Assembly (NCBI GenBank): GCA_026874595.1
Contig: CM049316.1
Span: 63,655,176 to 63,719,175, forward strand
Origin: Sipunculus nudus
Lineage: Eukaryota; Annelida; Sipuncula; Golfingiida; Sipunculidae
Direction of reading: 5' to 3'
DNA: 64,000 bases
Position numbers and translations under genes: made by a program. The first letter of the stretch is position 1. The number at the start of each line of letters is the position of its first letter. Positions 1-12,160 of the stretch are shown here, in pieces. The notes under the pieces are model-generated. The model worked only from the letters and a program-made list of their open reading frames with translations, ran no database searches and had not been told where the DNA came from.

Positions 1-530
1 ATTTCCATTTTATATTAATTTCATATGACGTAATTATGCTTCATTTAAATGTCACTGAAATAAAGTGCAAATTGAAGACCTGGATAAGTAAGTGCATGAA
101 GATATGTAGGCCTACATGCAATTGTCCTCTAAGATACCAGAATGTACTGCTATGAAATCATAGTAACTAGGCATGATTTTAATAAGCATTGTTGGACTTA
201 CGTAGGCCTATATATTTGAATAACATAACCTACATTAAAATGTACTGTGAAAACATGTTTCTTTGGTGTTACTTCACAGTTTAGTATCGTTTTCCCACGT
301 TTATAAACTTTGGTATTATGTGCATTATCCCCAATAGCACATTTTAAAAACACCTTTCCAACAATAAAAAATATTGATTTTCCGTTATTTTATATTCTTG
401 TTAATAACGATTTGTTTACATTAATGTGCATAGGCCTATTTATTATATATGTAATAAATTATTGTTCCACTAGTACTACCAGTGTTCTCATTGTTTCTGA
501 TCCCTGCGGGAAAAAAATCGATTCTAATGC
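1..530. other. AT-rich sequence with no recognised feature
   Basis: The only longer open frames lack codon structure, splice context or family resemblance. I see nothing functional here. Confidence 0.5.
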
Positions 531-537
531 ATACATA

Positions 538-619
538 TTGCATGACGTGAGAGGATGTTTCCAGGTAACTCTTGCATGACGTGAGAGGATGTTTCCAGGT
601 AACTCCCCCCCCCCCCCCC
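538..619. repeat. Two tandem copies of a 34-bp unit followed by a C15 run
   Basis: TGCATGACGTGAGAGGATG and the following bases through GGTAACTC occur at 538-571 and again at 572-605, nearly identical. The second copy runs into 15 consecutive C and then a C/A-rich stretch to about 645. The close identity implies a recent duplication. Confidence 0.85.
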
Positions 620-696
620 ACCCCCCCACCACCACCCCCACAAAAAAAAAAAGAATAATTCGCCAGTCGGCACAGCATCTCATGACGCTTCTTATA

Positions 697-806
697 ATAA
701 ACACGCCAGACTCAGTCACGTGAACCATGTCCATTTAAAAGAATTTACAAAATAAACACGCCAGACCCAGTCACGTGAACCTTGCCGATGTAAAAGTAGA
801 TACGAT
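697..806. repeat. 55-bp tandem duplication
   Basis: A segment starting ATAAACACGCCAGAC and containing CAGTCACGTGAACC begins at 697 and again at 752, with about five differences. Each copy has a CACGTG E-box palindrome. Confidence 0.75.
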
Positions 807-1254
807 TGGGTGAGAAAAGTTTACAGCGTCAGTGCGTCACCGCTGGCTGAGGGATGACGCGGTAAAATTGGACCGTTCAGGAAAAAAAACCCAAACAGAC
901 GTGTCGTCTTGCATCTTAATTGTCCAGTAAATGTTTTATTTATTTTTATTTTTCCGTTATATTGACTAGATAGGATAATTCTGCAACTAAAGTCTGGAAA
1001 ACCGCCTCGTTAATGTACCTTGTGTGCTACATATTGCTAAATTCACTCATTATCGCTCAATCACCGTCAGCCGCGGGGGCGGGTACTACAAAAGAAATTG
1101 CATGGATACCCTCAATTAAGAAAATAAGAGTTTTCACAAGTGTAAGACATTTTGGTTTTGATTTTCTATTTCAAATTTTAGTACCATCGCACTGTTTCGA
1201 ATGGGAAAGATTTGGATATATCAACGTTTATTTAGGCTAATCGTTGATCGAACC
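807..1254. other. Non-coding sequence, nothing recognised
   Basis: Mixed-composition DNA with a 75-codon open frame (1013-1240) that shows no family resemblance or splice context. Confidence 0.4.
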
Positions 1255-2700
1255 AAGTGCACACCTGTTTACCTGTCGCACCTGGATTTTTACCTGGGCA
1301 GATAAACGCGACAGACCAACTAAACAGCAATTTTATTATTGCATGAAATGTTAACAAACAGGGTAGACACATTTTTCCAGATTTTATTTTAAAATCAGTC
1401 GGCGATTTGTTTTTGCCTGCACATGTAAATATATATTAATTTGACATAAAAAGGTATATTACAGGTAACCAGATAATTAGTGCATTTCACACCCATAAAT
1501 TATATATTTTGCACATTGGAACAAAGTAAATAGTTTTTATTGCAATGTCCCTTATAACAAGTATAATATATAATTTAAATTAAAAAAATGAGAATTTACC
1601 TTTATTTACCTGATCTTACCTGTGCAGGTGAGTAAACTTTTACAGGTAGAAATTGGCAAAATTGAAATCCGCAAGTCTCGTCGCTGTGCAGTTAATTAAA
1701 AGATAGCTTCTGCATATTGTTTTAACTCCTTCAAAATTTTCCTCTCCACTTTTAAAATGAAAAGTTGTCTTTATATTCTGTACTTACAAAGGTAATTAAA
1801 TCTGTTTAAGATCAAAGGTATCATTTCAGGTAACCCAATAAATAGTGCAGTTAGTACCTATAATTCATAAATTTTACACATGGCACTCAAAATTAAGTTG
1901 TATGTTTTTTTTTCTCCCTTATTACATGTATAAAATATATACTTCATGAAAAAAATAATTTACCTGTATTTACCTGAACTCACCTGTACAGGTGAGTATG
2001 TTTTTATGTGTAACCGTAACCAAAATTATCAATTTATGTTTTACATGTCTGAAAAATCAAAATATAATGGTTTTACACAGTTGACACTTGTTTATCCATA
2101 TTCTTCTCAGCCACTTTTCAGCATGATTTTGTCACTGCCACAGGTAATTAGATCAGTTGAAGAACAAAGGTACTATTCACATAGGTAACTTAATTACTGT
2201 ATTAAAAGCACCTGTTCTTATATCAAAATGAATTATACAGTCCATAAATAGAGAAGGTATTAATTTATAGTAACTATATTGATGAACAAGGTGTTTGCTA
2301 ACATATTCAGAAAAAAAAAAATTTACCTTTACTTACCTGTACAGGTAAACATATGTGTTATATGTTAATAATCATAGAATGTGCTCTTTGGGTCAGCAAG
2401 CTTTTCAGGTGAAAAATATTTGATTTCCACAGAAAAATCCAATTTTACTTGCACATTCTGGTTCGTTGGTGGTTCCCTTTCCAGTATTAAACCAAATCAT
2501 TTACCTTTTTCTTACCTTTAATTAATAATTACCTTAGAGTGAAAAAAAATCCTTAAATTTCCCTGTTTTTATCAAATGGTTAATGGGTTACCTGAACAGG
2601 ATGAAAGGGGTCATTTTGGTGATATACCAGTGAGTGGAAATACAGTTAGTACAGATTTACCTGTTTTTACCTGTATATACCTTAGCTACATACATATCAA
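1255..2700. repeat. Diverged tandem array rich in ACCTG / CAGGT
   Basis: Units of roughly 340-370 bp recur, each with a CAGGTAAC..ATTAGTG-type segment, an AT-rich middle and a cluster such as TTTACCTG..TTACCTG..CACCTGTACAGGTGAGTA. Clusters lie near 1265-1300, 1600-1645, 1955-2000, 2320-2350 and 2655-2685. CACCTG/CAGGTG is the E2-box bound by Snail and ZEB factors in animals, and CAGGTAAGT-like strings resemble splice donors. No coding potential is evident. Confidence 0.65.
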
Positions 2701-3530
2701 ACCAGGTATGTAGAAAATAAATAAAATAACATGATGGACATATACCTGACAGTAAAAGCTGAAAATTTCACAAAGATACCTTTAACGGTTACTGAGTTAA
2801 TGTCTCTTATATAGATTCATGTCAAAATGTGGAAAAAATGCAAAATAAATCTGAACAGTAGGAGTGTGACAATCCACAGGCTAATCTGAACAGTAAAGGG
2901 TTAATGAAGAATCGAATGTTATTTTACGAACATGTATCTCGCGAATGGCAGCACCCTCACAAAATTCACAAAAAGTGCATGCATGTAAAAATTTCTGGTT
3001 TTACAGTACTACTTGAGAACTACCAACCTCTTGGTGGTCACAGTTGCGATGACACTCGTCCTCCTGTAACCTCTGGTACATGGCCTGAGCCAGCGACCTC
3101 CTTGGCATTATCATCGTAGCTGGTGCTTGCTCACAGCGACACTGTGATGATGAGTGGTATTGTCCAACAGCGCCACCTGTGTGTGCTAATGCTGTATCAC
3201 TCTCATAAGTTTGATGTTGTGTGTTCTGATAATGTCCATCAGACAAGGCCATCAAAGATGTCAACACACCAGTTAAAAGTAAAATGCACCAGAATGTGCC
3301 TTCAATATCAGTCAAACACATTGACCATCATATATGGCAGCATGTATAGAATCCAGTCCACATGGGAGAATGTGAAAAATTAACAAAATTTCTCGGAGTG
3401 ACTCCGTGTCCCGTGTCACTTTATATGGACCATGACCGTCGCTGTTTTACCTCAGTTGTTTCTGCAGTCTGAAACATGAGAGAAATATAAGAATAGTTAG
3501 TACATAATGAGAATAGCATGCAAAGACGTA
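2701..3530. other. No clear feature
   Basis: Overlapping short frames on both strands (2904-3383) do not resemble known proteins and lack splice context. I take the region as non-coding. Confidence 0.4.
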
Positions 3531-3532
3531 AT

Positions 3533-3600
3533 AACAGAATGGGATTTGAACCACCCTCAGAAGCAGTCTCCTTTACCAACTGTGCCATGTGGGTAAACTG
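3533..3600 (-). mobile_element. tRNA-derived SINE head
   Basis: On the minus strand, TGGCACAGTTGG (A box, 3587-3576) and GGTTCAAATCC (B box, 3552-3542) have the spacing of a tRNA promoter. The ends do not fold into a full acceptor stem and a non-tRNA tail follows towards 3420, so a SINE fits better than a tRNA gene. Confidence 0.6.
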
Positions 3601-3821
3601 CAAGCCAAAAGAAAGCCTAAATATTCACGTCTATTCAAACTACTGTGACTGAAATGTACACCAGAATCTGTACTCATGTCCATATATGGAACTTAACTGT
3701 ACCCTTAACTAAACTCTGATATAACTGCTTCTTTAAAGTTGTTATATTCCACTAATTTGTTGATTAAAACCTTAAAGTAATACAATTTCTTAAAAAAAGG
3801 GGCCTGGACCCAGTTGTGGCT

Positions 3822-4291
3822 CTGTTGTAAACACAGAGCCACAGGTCTATGCCTTCATTTATTTAGCGGGCGGGAATGTGCATATACTGTTAGATGATGG
3901 TGAGCTGGGATGGGTGATTGTTTCAACCAGCCGTGTGTAGTGCATGTGTTACATCATAATGCGGACTTCCTGACCCACCCAGCAGAAATGTGACATGTTC
4001 ACCTGGCCAGCTGAAACAATCCAGTGCATAACCCTGGTAACAACCCCTATATCCAGTGGGGATGTGTAGCGCCAGTAGTCCAGTTACGAGGACCATTGTC
4101 ACACTCACAGCAGTGATGATCAGTGTAACACTGCACTGCAAACCGTTGGCTCAAACAATCGCCCTGGTTCACCACACTCAAGATAAGATACATGTACTTA
4201 AACTGAGTGCGCGTGCGCCGTCAGAAACTGCATGCGTTCCTGTCTGCTAGATAAATGAAGGCAGGGGCCTGTGGCTCTGTGTTTACAACAG
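3822..4291. mobile_element. 470-bp inverted-repeat element (MITE or foldback type)
   Basis: The left end, 3822-3868, begins CTGTTGTAAACACAGAGCCA and runs on through CTTCATTTAT. It is matched in reverse by 4245-4291 with only a few differences over about 46 bp. The interior encodes nothing recognisable. No target duplication is certain; GGCT occurs near both ends. Confidence 0.75.
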
Positions 4292-5266
4292 GGGCTAAAA
4301 GGGGGCTCAGACTTTGGTGGTTTCACTTACGGATGTCTCTATCTAGATTCCTGCTGCCTGATTTTTTTTTACGTACAGAGGCTTACTGAATGAACGGTCA
4401 TGAAATCTGATGTTTTCTTGGTTATGCGTGGCCTGTTGGTTGTCCTGCGTGATTTTCCAGAAGCCAAATCCTGGCAGTCAGTTTTCTTTCGGTTCCGTGA
4501 TCCTAATTACCATAATGACTCTAAAATCAACACCAAACTTAGTCTGATAACCTGCTCAAACTGGTTTTGATTGCACTAACGAAAGGCGGGTTATACGGAA
4601 ATAATATGAAAGGGTACACGTCTAATTTAGGGGATTTTAGCTACCGCAATGACTCCAAAACAAATGTTTCAAAACATATTTCACTCATAACTACATGTAG
4701 ATACTTTCAGCTTTTATGAAGAACACAGCGGTTTTCACCAACATGAATATTATTGGATATATGATTTGCCCTCGTTTCTGATTTTGAATTCCACTGCGGT
4801 GCTCTCGATGAAGAGACCTCTGGTGGCATATGAATAAATCTATTTATGACCTTTCCTGTTTGAAATAAATTTTTATATGCCAAAATTGAGTTGAGCCCCG
4901 GATGATCTAGTTAATTAGAATCGTAAATGCAGGTATACACATTCTAGTTCAAATAACAGACTATTTCTGGTTATAGAGTGTTGAATAACTGTATAATGGT
5001 ATATATACTTTAGGTATAATTATGTACATTATGCACAATATTTCTTTTCAGAGCAGTATGTCCATTCAGTGCATCAGGAACATTGGCATATCTTCGACAA
5101 CATTATTAAAATATTTACAAATATTTTCCAGTTATGATTAGGTATACTCAAAGAAACGTTTTTAATTTTAAGTAAACTTTGTATTATATAAGATTCAGCG
5201 CAGCTGCCTTTTTTTCCAAATTGGGCCTATATATCTACCAAGTCTTTATTCAGAGATCCCAGATAG
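4292..5266. other. No clear feature
   Basis: AT-rich sequence without long frames, tandem repeats or recognisable motifs. Confidence 0.4.
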
Positions 5267-6230
5267 CATGCAAACAAGGGACCCATGTGGGACCAATATG
5301 TACAAACCCATGGGTCCCATATGGGCTAACCCAGTGGGCACCCGTGACTTTTTGCTCCCGGGTCCAATGTTGGCTAGGACGTGGGGCCAACATGGGTATA
5401 CATGTGGGCCCATGGAGGGTACCAGGTGGGGCCTGTATATGGGGCCCACGAATGGCTACCAATGGGCTAAACAGGGGCAGACACAAGGGTCCTTGGAGGG
5501 TTTGTCACTACATGCAAACAAGGGACCCTTGAGGTACATGTCCATGGGCCCCATATGGGCTAACCCCGTGGGCACCCGTGATTTTTTGCTCCCGGGTCCA
5601 ATGTTGGCTAGGACGTGGGGCCAACATGGGTACACATGTGGGCCCATGGAGGGTACCAGGCGGGGTCTGTATATGGGGCCCACGAATGGCTACCAATGGG
5701 CTAAACAGGGGCAGACACATGGGTCCTTGGAGGAATTGTCATTACATGCAAACAAGGGACCCTTGTGGTACACGCAATGGGCCCCATATGGGCTAACCCC
5801 GTGGGCACCCGTGACTTTTTGCTCCCGGGTCCAATGTTGGCTAGGACGTGGGGCCAACATGGGTACACATGTGGGCCCATGGAGGGTACCAGGCGGGGTC
5901 TGTATATGGGGCCCACGAATGGCTACCAATGGGCTAAACAGGGGAAAACACATGGGTCCTTGGATGGTTTGTCACTACATGCAAACAAGGGACCCTTGTG
6001 GTACATGTCCATGGGCCCCATATGGGCTAACCCCGTGGGCACCCGTGACTTTTTGCTCCCGGGTCCAATGTTGGCTAGGACGTTGGGCCAACATGTGTAC
6101 ACATGTGGGCCCATGGAGGGTAACAGGCGGGGTCTGTATATGGGGCCCAAGAATTGCTACCAATGGGCTAAACAGGAGCAGACACAAGGGTCCTTGGAGT
6201 GTTTATCACTGCATGCAAACGGAGTTGATA
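5267..6230. repeat. Satellite of ~234-bp units rich in GGGCCC palindromes
   Basis: The anchor CATGCAAACAAGGGACCC or close variants starts at 5267, 5511, 5745, 5978 and 6212, so the spacings are 244, 234, 233 and 234. Four full units and the start of a fifth are present. Each unit has several palindromic blocks such as TGGGCCCCATATGGGCTA, CATGTGGGCCCATG and GGGGCCCACG. Long frames on both strands, including one of 321 codons, arise only because the unit lacks stops; the reading frame slips between copies, so no protein is implied. Confidence 0.92.
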
Positions 6231-6483
6231 TAAATAAAGTTGGATTAAACCAATAAAGGATTATTTAAATTGATTTTTTAAAAATCATATATAAGTGAAT
6301 ATTTACCAGCCCTAGATAATACAATATGTGTTTTGGACAATTTTTCTTTGTTCTTGAAAGCATGAGCATGATTTATTCGTTCCAGAATAATATGTACAAA
6401 CTTGCCACTTTATCTTACATGAATGGTACAACTGGTCACAAAAACTAACACAAGGCATTCTCCATGGCAAGGATGGTGGCGTG

Positions 6484-6610
6484 TGGTAATCTGTTAGGGG
6501 GGAGGAAACAGGGGGACCTGGACAGGCCACTACAACTCGCTCTCATAGCCACTCGGGATTGAACTCAGGTCACCAGGTGCCAGCAGGGAACGCTTACCGT
6601 TTTACCACTT
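6484..6610 (-). mobile_element. tRNA-derived SINE head
   Basis: Minus-strand AGTGGTAAAACGGTAAGCG (A-box region) followed by CTGAGTTCAATCCCGAG (B box) resembles a tRNA promoter. The sequence then continues into unrelated DNA. The match is weaker than for the copy at 3533-3600. Confidence 0.45.
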
Positions 6611-6629
6611 TTCTGTTTTCACTGTGTAA

Positions 6630-7040
6630 TACAGTGGTGATCCGATTAATCGATTGATGACTGGTCTTTTTTTCCAAAATTAATTAATCGATTGCATTTT
6701 GCAAAACGGGTAATATGATTATGCATGCATATGCAAAAAATCCTGTCAGAGATATGCGAACACAAAATAACAATGTATAGCGAACAGCATCACAACAGAA
6801 CCTTGCGGCAGCCAACAATCGTCCGTCGGCAAGTTCGACTTGGCTACGGGTGAATGGATTGTTTCATTATGAATAGTGATGTACAAGTCAGACTATTTAC
6901 TAGGGTCAATATTTATGGTACTAGTATACAGTAGATTACACGGAAATATAGAAAGTACATAAAATAATCGATTAAATTATCGATCATCAGCCGTTTTTAT
7001 TTTATAATCGATTATGATTTTAAAACCATTTCCTACAACT
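6630..7040. repeat. Interspersed repeat bounded by ATCGATTAAT-type palindromes, copy 1
   Basis: The element begins CCGATTAATCGATTGATGA, contains ATTATGCATGCA and GATGTACAAGT, and ends near TATAATCGATTATGATTTTA. The same order of landmarks occurs at 56888-57310. No reading frame is seen. Confidence 0.65.
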
Positions 7041-7539
7041 TATATATATACACACACACACACATTTGAAAAGCTCAGAGGATATAGACCTGCTCACTGG
7101 TGATAATTACATATTAACTATATATTTGTCATACTAATAATGTGTACTTTTATGGACAATGTCAAAGGTGGAGGTGTCTCTCATGATCAAATAATTCTAG
7201 AAGTATCCTTATTTCAGCTATGTGACAGTGATATGTGCATAAAATAATCATGGAACCTGTCACTTATAAAACAAGGAATAATGTGATACACATTTTATTT
7301 ATTAGCTGAAATAAAATGCTCCCAAAACAAGGCATACAGGCCTAATGCGAACCTGTACAAAGTTTGGGAGTATGAATGGAGGTTTATTTTTTAAATTTAA
7401 AAATTGTTCCTCTTATGTCCTGCATATCTACCTTCGTCATTATGATTTCAGCAAAATGGACGTTTCAGACCTGCATTTTTCGGCCTAAGACATTATAAAA
7501 CTAGGATGTATCAGTCAGGATATTTCGGATATGTTTTCT

Positions 7540-8700
7540 TTTCTTTTTTTGCCAGGGATGATTATTGGGACGGATGAACGCGCAATTTGGTAGCATAGTT
7601 TCGGACAAGAAAATTTTTTAAATGTTTAGCCAAGAAATAAGCAAATCCCGATAGAATTTTTTAGATGACTAATTTTTTTGCAAAAAAAAAAATGGTGATG
7701 CTAGCTCCTGCCCTTTTTGAGATAGCTAAGCCGCACGACGGACGACGGCACACCATCGCATAAGCTCACAGATTTGCTATAAATGCAAACCAAGTTTTTT
7801 TTTCAAAGAGTTGAAAGATATAGTTCCACTAGTTCTAATCTGGGCATTCTGCGTCTAGACGATGTGTCCAGACGTCTAGACGATGTGTCTATGTCTAGAG
7901 GTGTAGATTTTCTAGACACCAAACAGAGCCAGGTCAGTTACCATGGTGATGTCTGGACCTAACCTGGTTGAACTGAGTGACCTCCTGACTTGGCATTTTG
8001 AAACTTGACATGTCAAATCTGTTTTCAAACACTGAAAGCCTTTTCCAATTGGCTACACTGGCAAAAGCTGCATTTACCCAATCTATTCTTATAAAACTGA
8101 CAGAACCCTACCATTGAATAATTCTTGTAAAGTTTAAACCAATCAGCTTAACAGTTTCATCATAAAACTGTATAGGCTAGAAGAGTCTAAAATTACATTT
8201 TTGCTTGTAAAAAAGTCAATGTTAGTGGCGCCACCAATACCTCAATTTAAGATATGACTTATGTGATAAAACATTTGCATAAAATTTGGTGATGCTAGCT
8301 CCAGAAGTTACTGAGGTCATTTTCATTTTAGTGTGCGTTTTTGGACAGATGACTAAGTTTAACCTCCTGTAACTCGGCCAAAAATCTCCGAACTGGAACC
8401 ATTCGAACAAACTTGAGAGAGATTGTTCCAGGGATAATTTCTATTAAATATTGGACAATTTGCTTGGACAGTTTCGGAGAAGAAGATTTTTAAATCTTTT
8501 TTAGCGTTTTCCCTATTAAATCTAAGAAAATACAGTTAAAAAAAAATAAACAAAATCCGATAGAGTTTTTCAGGTGACTGATTATTTGCAAAAAAAAAAT
8601 TATAGCTATGGTTAACGTACAGACGACGCACGACACAAGACGCACTTACGCACGACGGCGCATCATCGCATAAGCTCGCAGGTTGGCTAAAAATTGAAAA
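7540..8700. repeat. Two diverged copies of an interspersed repeat ending in a GACGGACGACGG tail
   Basis: The blocks 7555-7790 and 8430-8700 share GTTTCGGA, AATCCGATAGA, GATGACT/GGTGACT, ATTTGCAAAAAAAAA and then a GACG-rich tail followed by GCATAAGCTC. Intervening DNA (7800-8430) contains TCTAGACG repeats and GGTGATGCTAGCTCC, which is also found in the first copy. Confidence 0.6.
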
Positions 8701-8855
8701 TTTTATTTTCAAATGAACATAAGCTAAATCTGATAAGTATACATGTATATTGTACTCACTGTGTAAAACATTAATATTTTGGCCTCTTATCGTTAATAAT
8801 GCAATCATGAAAAAAATTATGTGCTTAAGATAAGTTTGGATAGAGGGAGGAGGAG

Positions 8856-8858
<3 letters not shown>

Positions 8859-8903
<45 letters not shown>

Positions 8904-8914
8904 GGGGGGGGGGG
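8859..8914. repeat. GA microsatellite followed by a G12 run
   Basis: About 20 GA dinucleotides, a short A run, then 12 consecutive G. Confidence 0.95.
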
Positions 8915-11900
8915 TATTAAACAATGCTTATAGGAAAAGAGTTGATTAAACAAAGAAGATGGACAGATGGCACTGGTCCCTTTATGTCACATACTGCTGA
9001 GGCAAGAACATAATATGTTTCAATTATATCCTTTTTTTATTACACTGATTTTTTTTCTCATTTAATAAATCCTTATAAATATATTTGCTATTAAACTAAT
9101 GGGCCAGTCCACAGGTGCAGGTGCTCAATGGCAAGAGAAAGGGGGTGTTACTGGTGAGAGGTGAAATTTAAGGCAACAGTACTTACGGGAGGAAATGTTT
9201 ATTCATAATTGTAACAAATTTAAAAAAAGACAGACAGGTGGAAAAACAAAGCCAATCACTTTATTTTATCTTATGCTTAGGCAGGAAAATAATGAAAAAA
9301 TATTTGCATAAGATCCTCATTCTTTTCATCACATCAATCTTTTTTTCAAGTTTATAAATATTATACATTAGCAATATATAATATATATATCTGAATATAT
9401 AAGTTGATTTACAATTCTTAATAGCATCTTCATTTATCCCAAATTTTGTCCAAAAACAACACATTATACATTCACATGTATTATTTTTTTACCACTAATA
9501 ATATATATATTTTATAAATTTGCAAAACAATAAATATCTGAAAATTTAACTTGATTCAGAATTTACAATTTTAAATTGCACCTTCATTAATCCATAATTT
9601 GGCTCATATATTATCATATTACGTATCCTGTTGGGTTTAATTTTATTTTAATTTGTCAAAATTATTGAAAAGGGAATTAATTTATTTAGAGTATATCATA
9701 ATGTCTAGAAAACCAAGTGAGCTTTACATTTCAATATAATTTCTGTGTCAATTAAGGAAGAATTCAAACGATAGGTTTCACATTACATTTGGTGCCGGAG
9801 GGGGGGGGGGGGGTTGATATGAAAATTAATGTACACTTGTTACAGCAGGGGGTGTCTCAAGTGACCCATTATGAATCAGGTAAGCAGAGAGAGATGCATT
9901 GAATGCCCTCCAGTGACCAAAGTTGGCTGCATGACAATGCAATTGACACAATAAGAGCCTCTAAAAAATATTTCAATAACTAGCTTAATTTTGCAATTAC
10001 ACACTTAAGTCTTTCTTGCAAACCCTTCGTACGGCTGCGTGGCAGAACAACGTTAACCAGGTTGGAACGATCATGTTAGTTAAGCTTGATTGAGCGCGGT
10101 TTGCTTCTGGATTGGCGTACAAAACAGTGTCCGATCTAGAGCACGGGAGGTATAGGGCTATTTCCGATCGTGTATATTTTAACGCAGCCCCCCCCCCCCC
10201 CATATTTATTACGTATTATGCCAAAAAATTTATTTGATAATAGCCAGTTATTCTACTTGTAACGATGGACCGCTTACTTTTGAAAACATTCAAAATAATA
10301 TCAGCGAGGTTTGTAATATTCTCCACGAGGTGTCCGAAAATGTCCGGCTTTTATATGGTCCTGCCGAGATCAGTTTCGGAATCATCCTCCACGGAGGGTC
10401 ACGGACTATAGCGACATTCTTGACATCGCATGGATAAATCCTCTACAGGCAATCCTAAGGCTGAAGGCGGAAAAAGCCGACCTATTTAAATCTCTTTGTT
10501 AAAATGGCTGCGACATGTGACTATGAGGTTTTGATTTTGAAAATTCAGAATGAAATAAGCTAATTTGGATATCCGATCGCCATATACCTATGCTTGCAGC
10601 ATCGCATTTGTGAGCACTGGAATTGTTGCACATGCCCGGACTATTTCCCGCTATGAAACCACATGAATGAAACTACACTCGCATGCGCGTAGTGTACTAT
10701 GAATCTCTGATTGGCTCTCTTTCTAGGGCTGCTGGGCGATCGCAGCTAATCGCATGGAAGCCCGGTAGGTCGTCTTATGCAAATAAACTCTTTAATCAAA
10801 TATACACACAATGAAAATGCTAAAAATTGCGATAGGCACCTGTGTTATTTGTGGCCAATGCCGCGTTATACCGCTATTCTAAGGGCTCCGAATCGTTTGT
10901 TGCAAAAAAAAAAAATTCTAAAATGATGTTCATCAGTATATACCTACGTTTGATATATTTGTTTATATTAGTTTGTTATTTTTCCTTGCATTTGTTTACA
11001 TTTCTAAGGGGTAAACTTTTAATTAATTTGATATATATGATTAAATTCCCGACTGGTATAGTTTCACCATATTTTACATATTGTGTTTTTTTTTTAAATG
11101 TGTTTCTGAAGTTTTTTTTTCGATGATTGACAACAGATAGATCCTATCTTAAAGATGTTTTAAGTGATATTTTAAAGAAAAAGACTGTTTGCTTATTTTT
11201 CTTGATTTCTGACTGGGTGGCTCTGATGAACCCTGATATTGCTAACATGTGCGTTTGTAATTCGAATTGTATATTACATGGCTATTTTTATTTGCCTGAA
11301 CTTTCCTTTACTTGTTGTTAGCTTTTTATTGCCACCGACTATATAACATACTTCAAATTAATAGTTTAATTTGCAACAAGTGTCCTATACCGATTATTAT
11401 TAACTTTCAAGTTGTTTAAGTAAGAAAAATAGATTGATTGGTTTTACAAAAATGGACTGATTAGTTTTACAAAAATGTTTAAATTGATAAAAGTTTAAAA
11501 AGAAAAAATCTTGATTTTTTAAAAGTTTTTCACTGGCCCATCAAGAAAATAATGAGGATATCCTGTAGATACTGAGAATACTTTATTTGCACTAATCACT
11601 GTAAAAGGGAACATATAGTTCCTATCTATTCATGTCATCATTTGCAAAATTTATATGGAAAAATGGCAGTTTTTATATCTTTAATGTTTGAATTATATTT
11701 ATTTTTTTATTTTTTCCCTTCTCCTTCCCATCACTGTTCATTTCTTTGTTCGAGATACTTTTTATTAAATATGTAAGGCCTTATAATTAAGAAAGGGCTC
11801 ACAACTTCAAGAAATTACACAATAATGACTAATTTCTGGTATGTACATGGCAAATATATAGAGAAATATTTATATCAAATATGATCAATATCAGATCAGA

Positions 11901-11985
11901 AGTTTTGATGATCTTGAAAGTTAAGAACTGGCTTTAAATGGAAAATTTAATTTTTACCTAAATATTTTTAAAAAGGAACGAAGTT
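8915..11985. other. AT-rich sequence with G and C homopolymers, no gene recognised
   Basis: G14 at 9800-9813 and C14 at 10188-10201 are the only simple tracts. The part from 10000 to 10800 is richer in CpG and unique-looking, but its open frames (for example 10234-10437) have no family resemblance. The frames from 10842 to 11321 are low-complexity T-rich sequence. Confidence 0.4.
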
Positions 11986-12160
11986 GAGCGACCAAATTTT
12001 CGGTATGGTAGGGTTTTTTTGGGAGGACATCTTACCATATGCCGCATTTCGGATTCATATGTCCAACGGTTACAAAAAATACCCTACTAACGGACGGACG
12101 CCCGGACGACGGACAATGGACATGGCTACAGCTCAGATGACTTTTAGTTAGCTGAGCTCA
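11986..12160 (+). repeat. Interspersed repeat end with GGACGGACG tail and AGCTGAGCT terminus
   Basis: ACGGACGGACGCCCGGACGA is followed by CTACAGCTCAGATGACTTTT and TTAGCTGAGCTCAA. The same ending closes the array at 31390-33220, so this is another copy of that terminal module. Confidence 0.6.

Noticed and set aside
3533-3600. Functional tRNA gene
   Set aside because: A and B boxes are present but a closed acceptor stem is not, and a SINE-like tail follows.
5268-6233. 321-codon open frame as a repeat protein
   Set aside because: It is the 234-bp satellite read through; frame shifts between units and similar long frames exist on the other strand.
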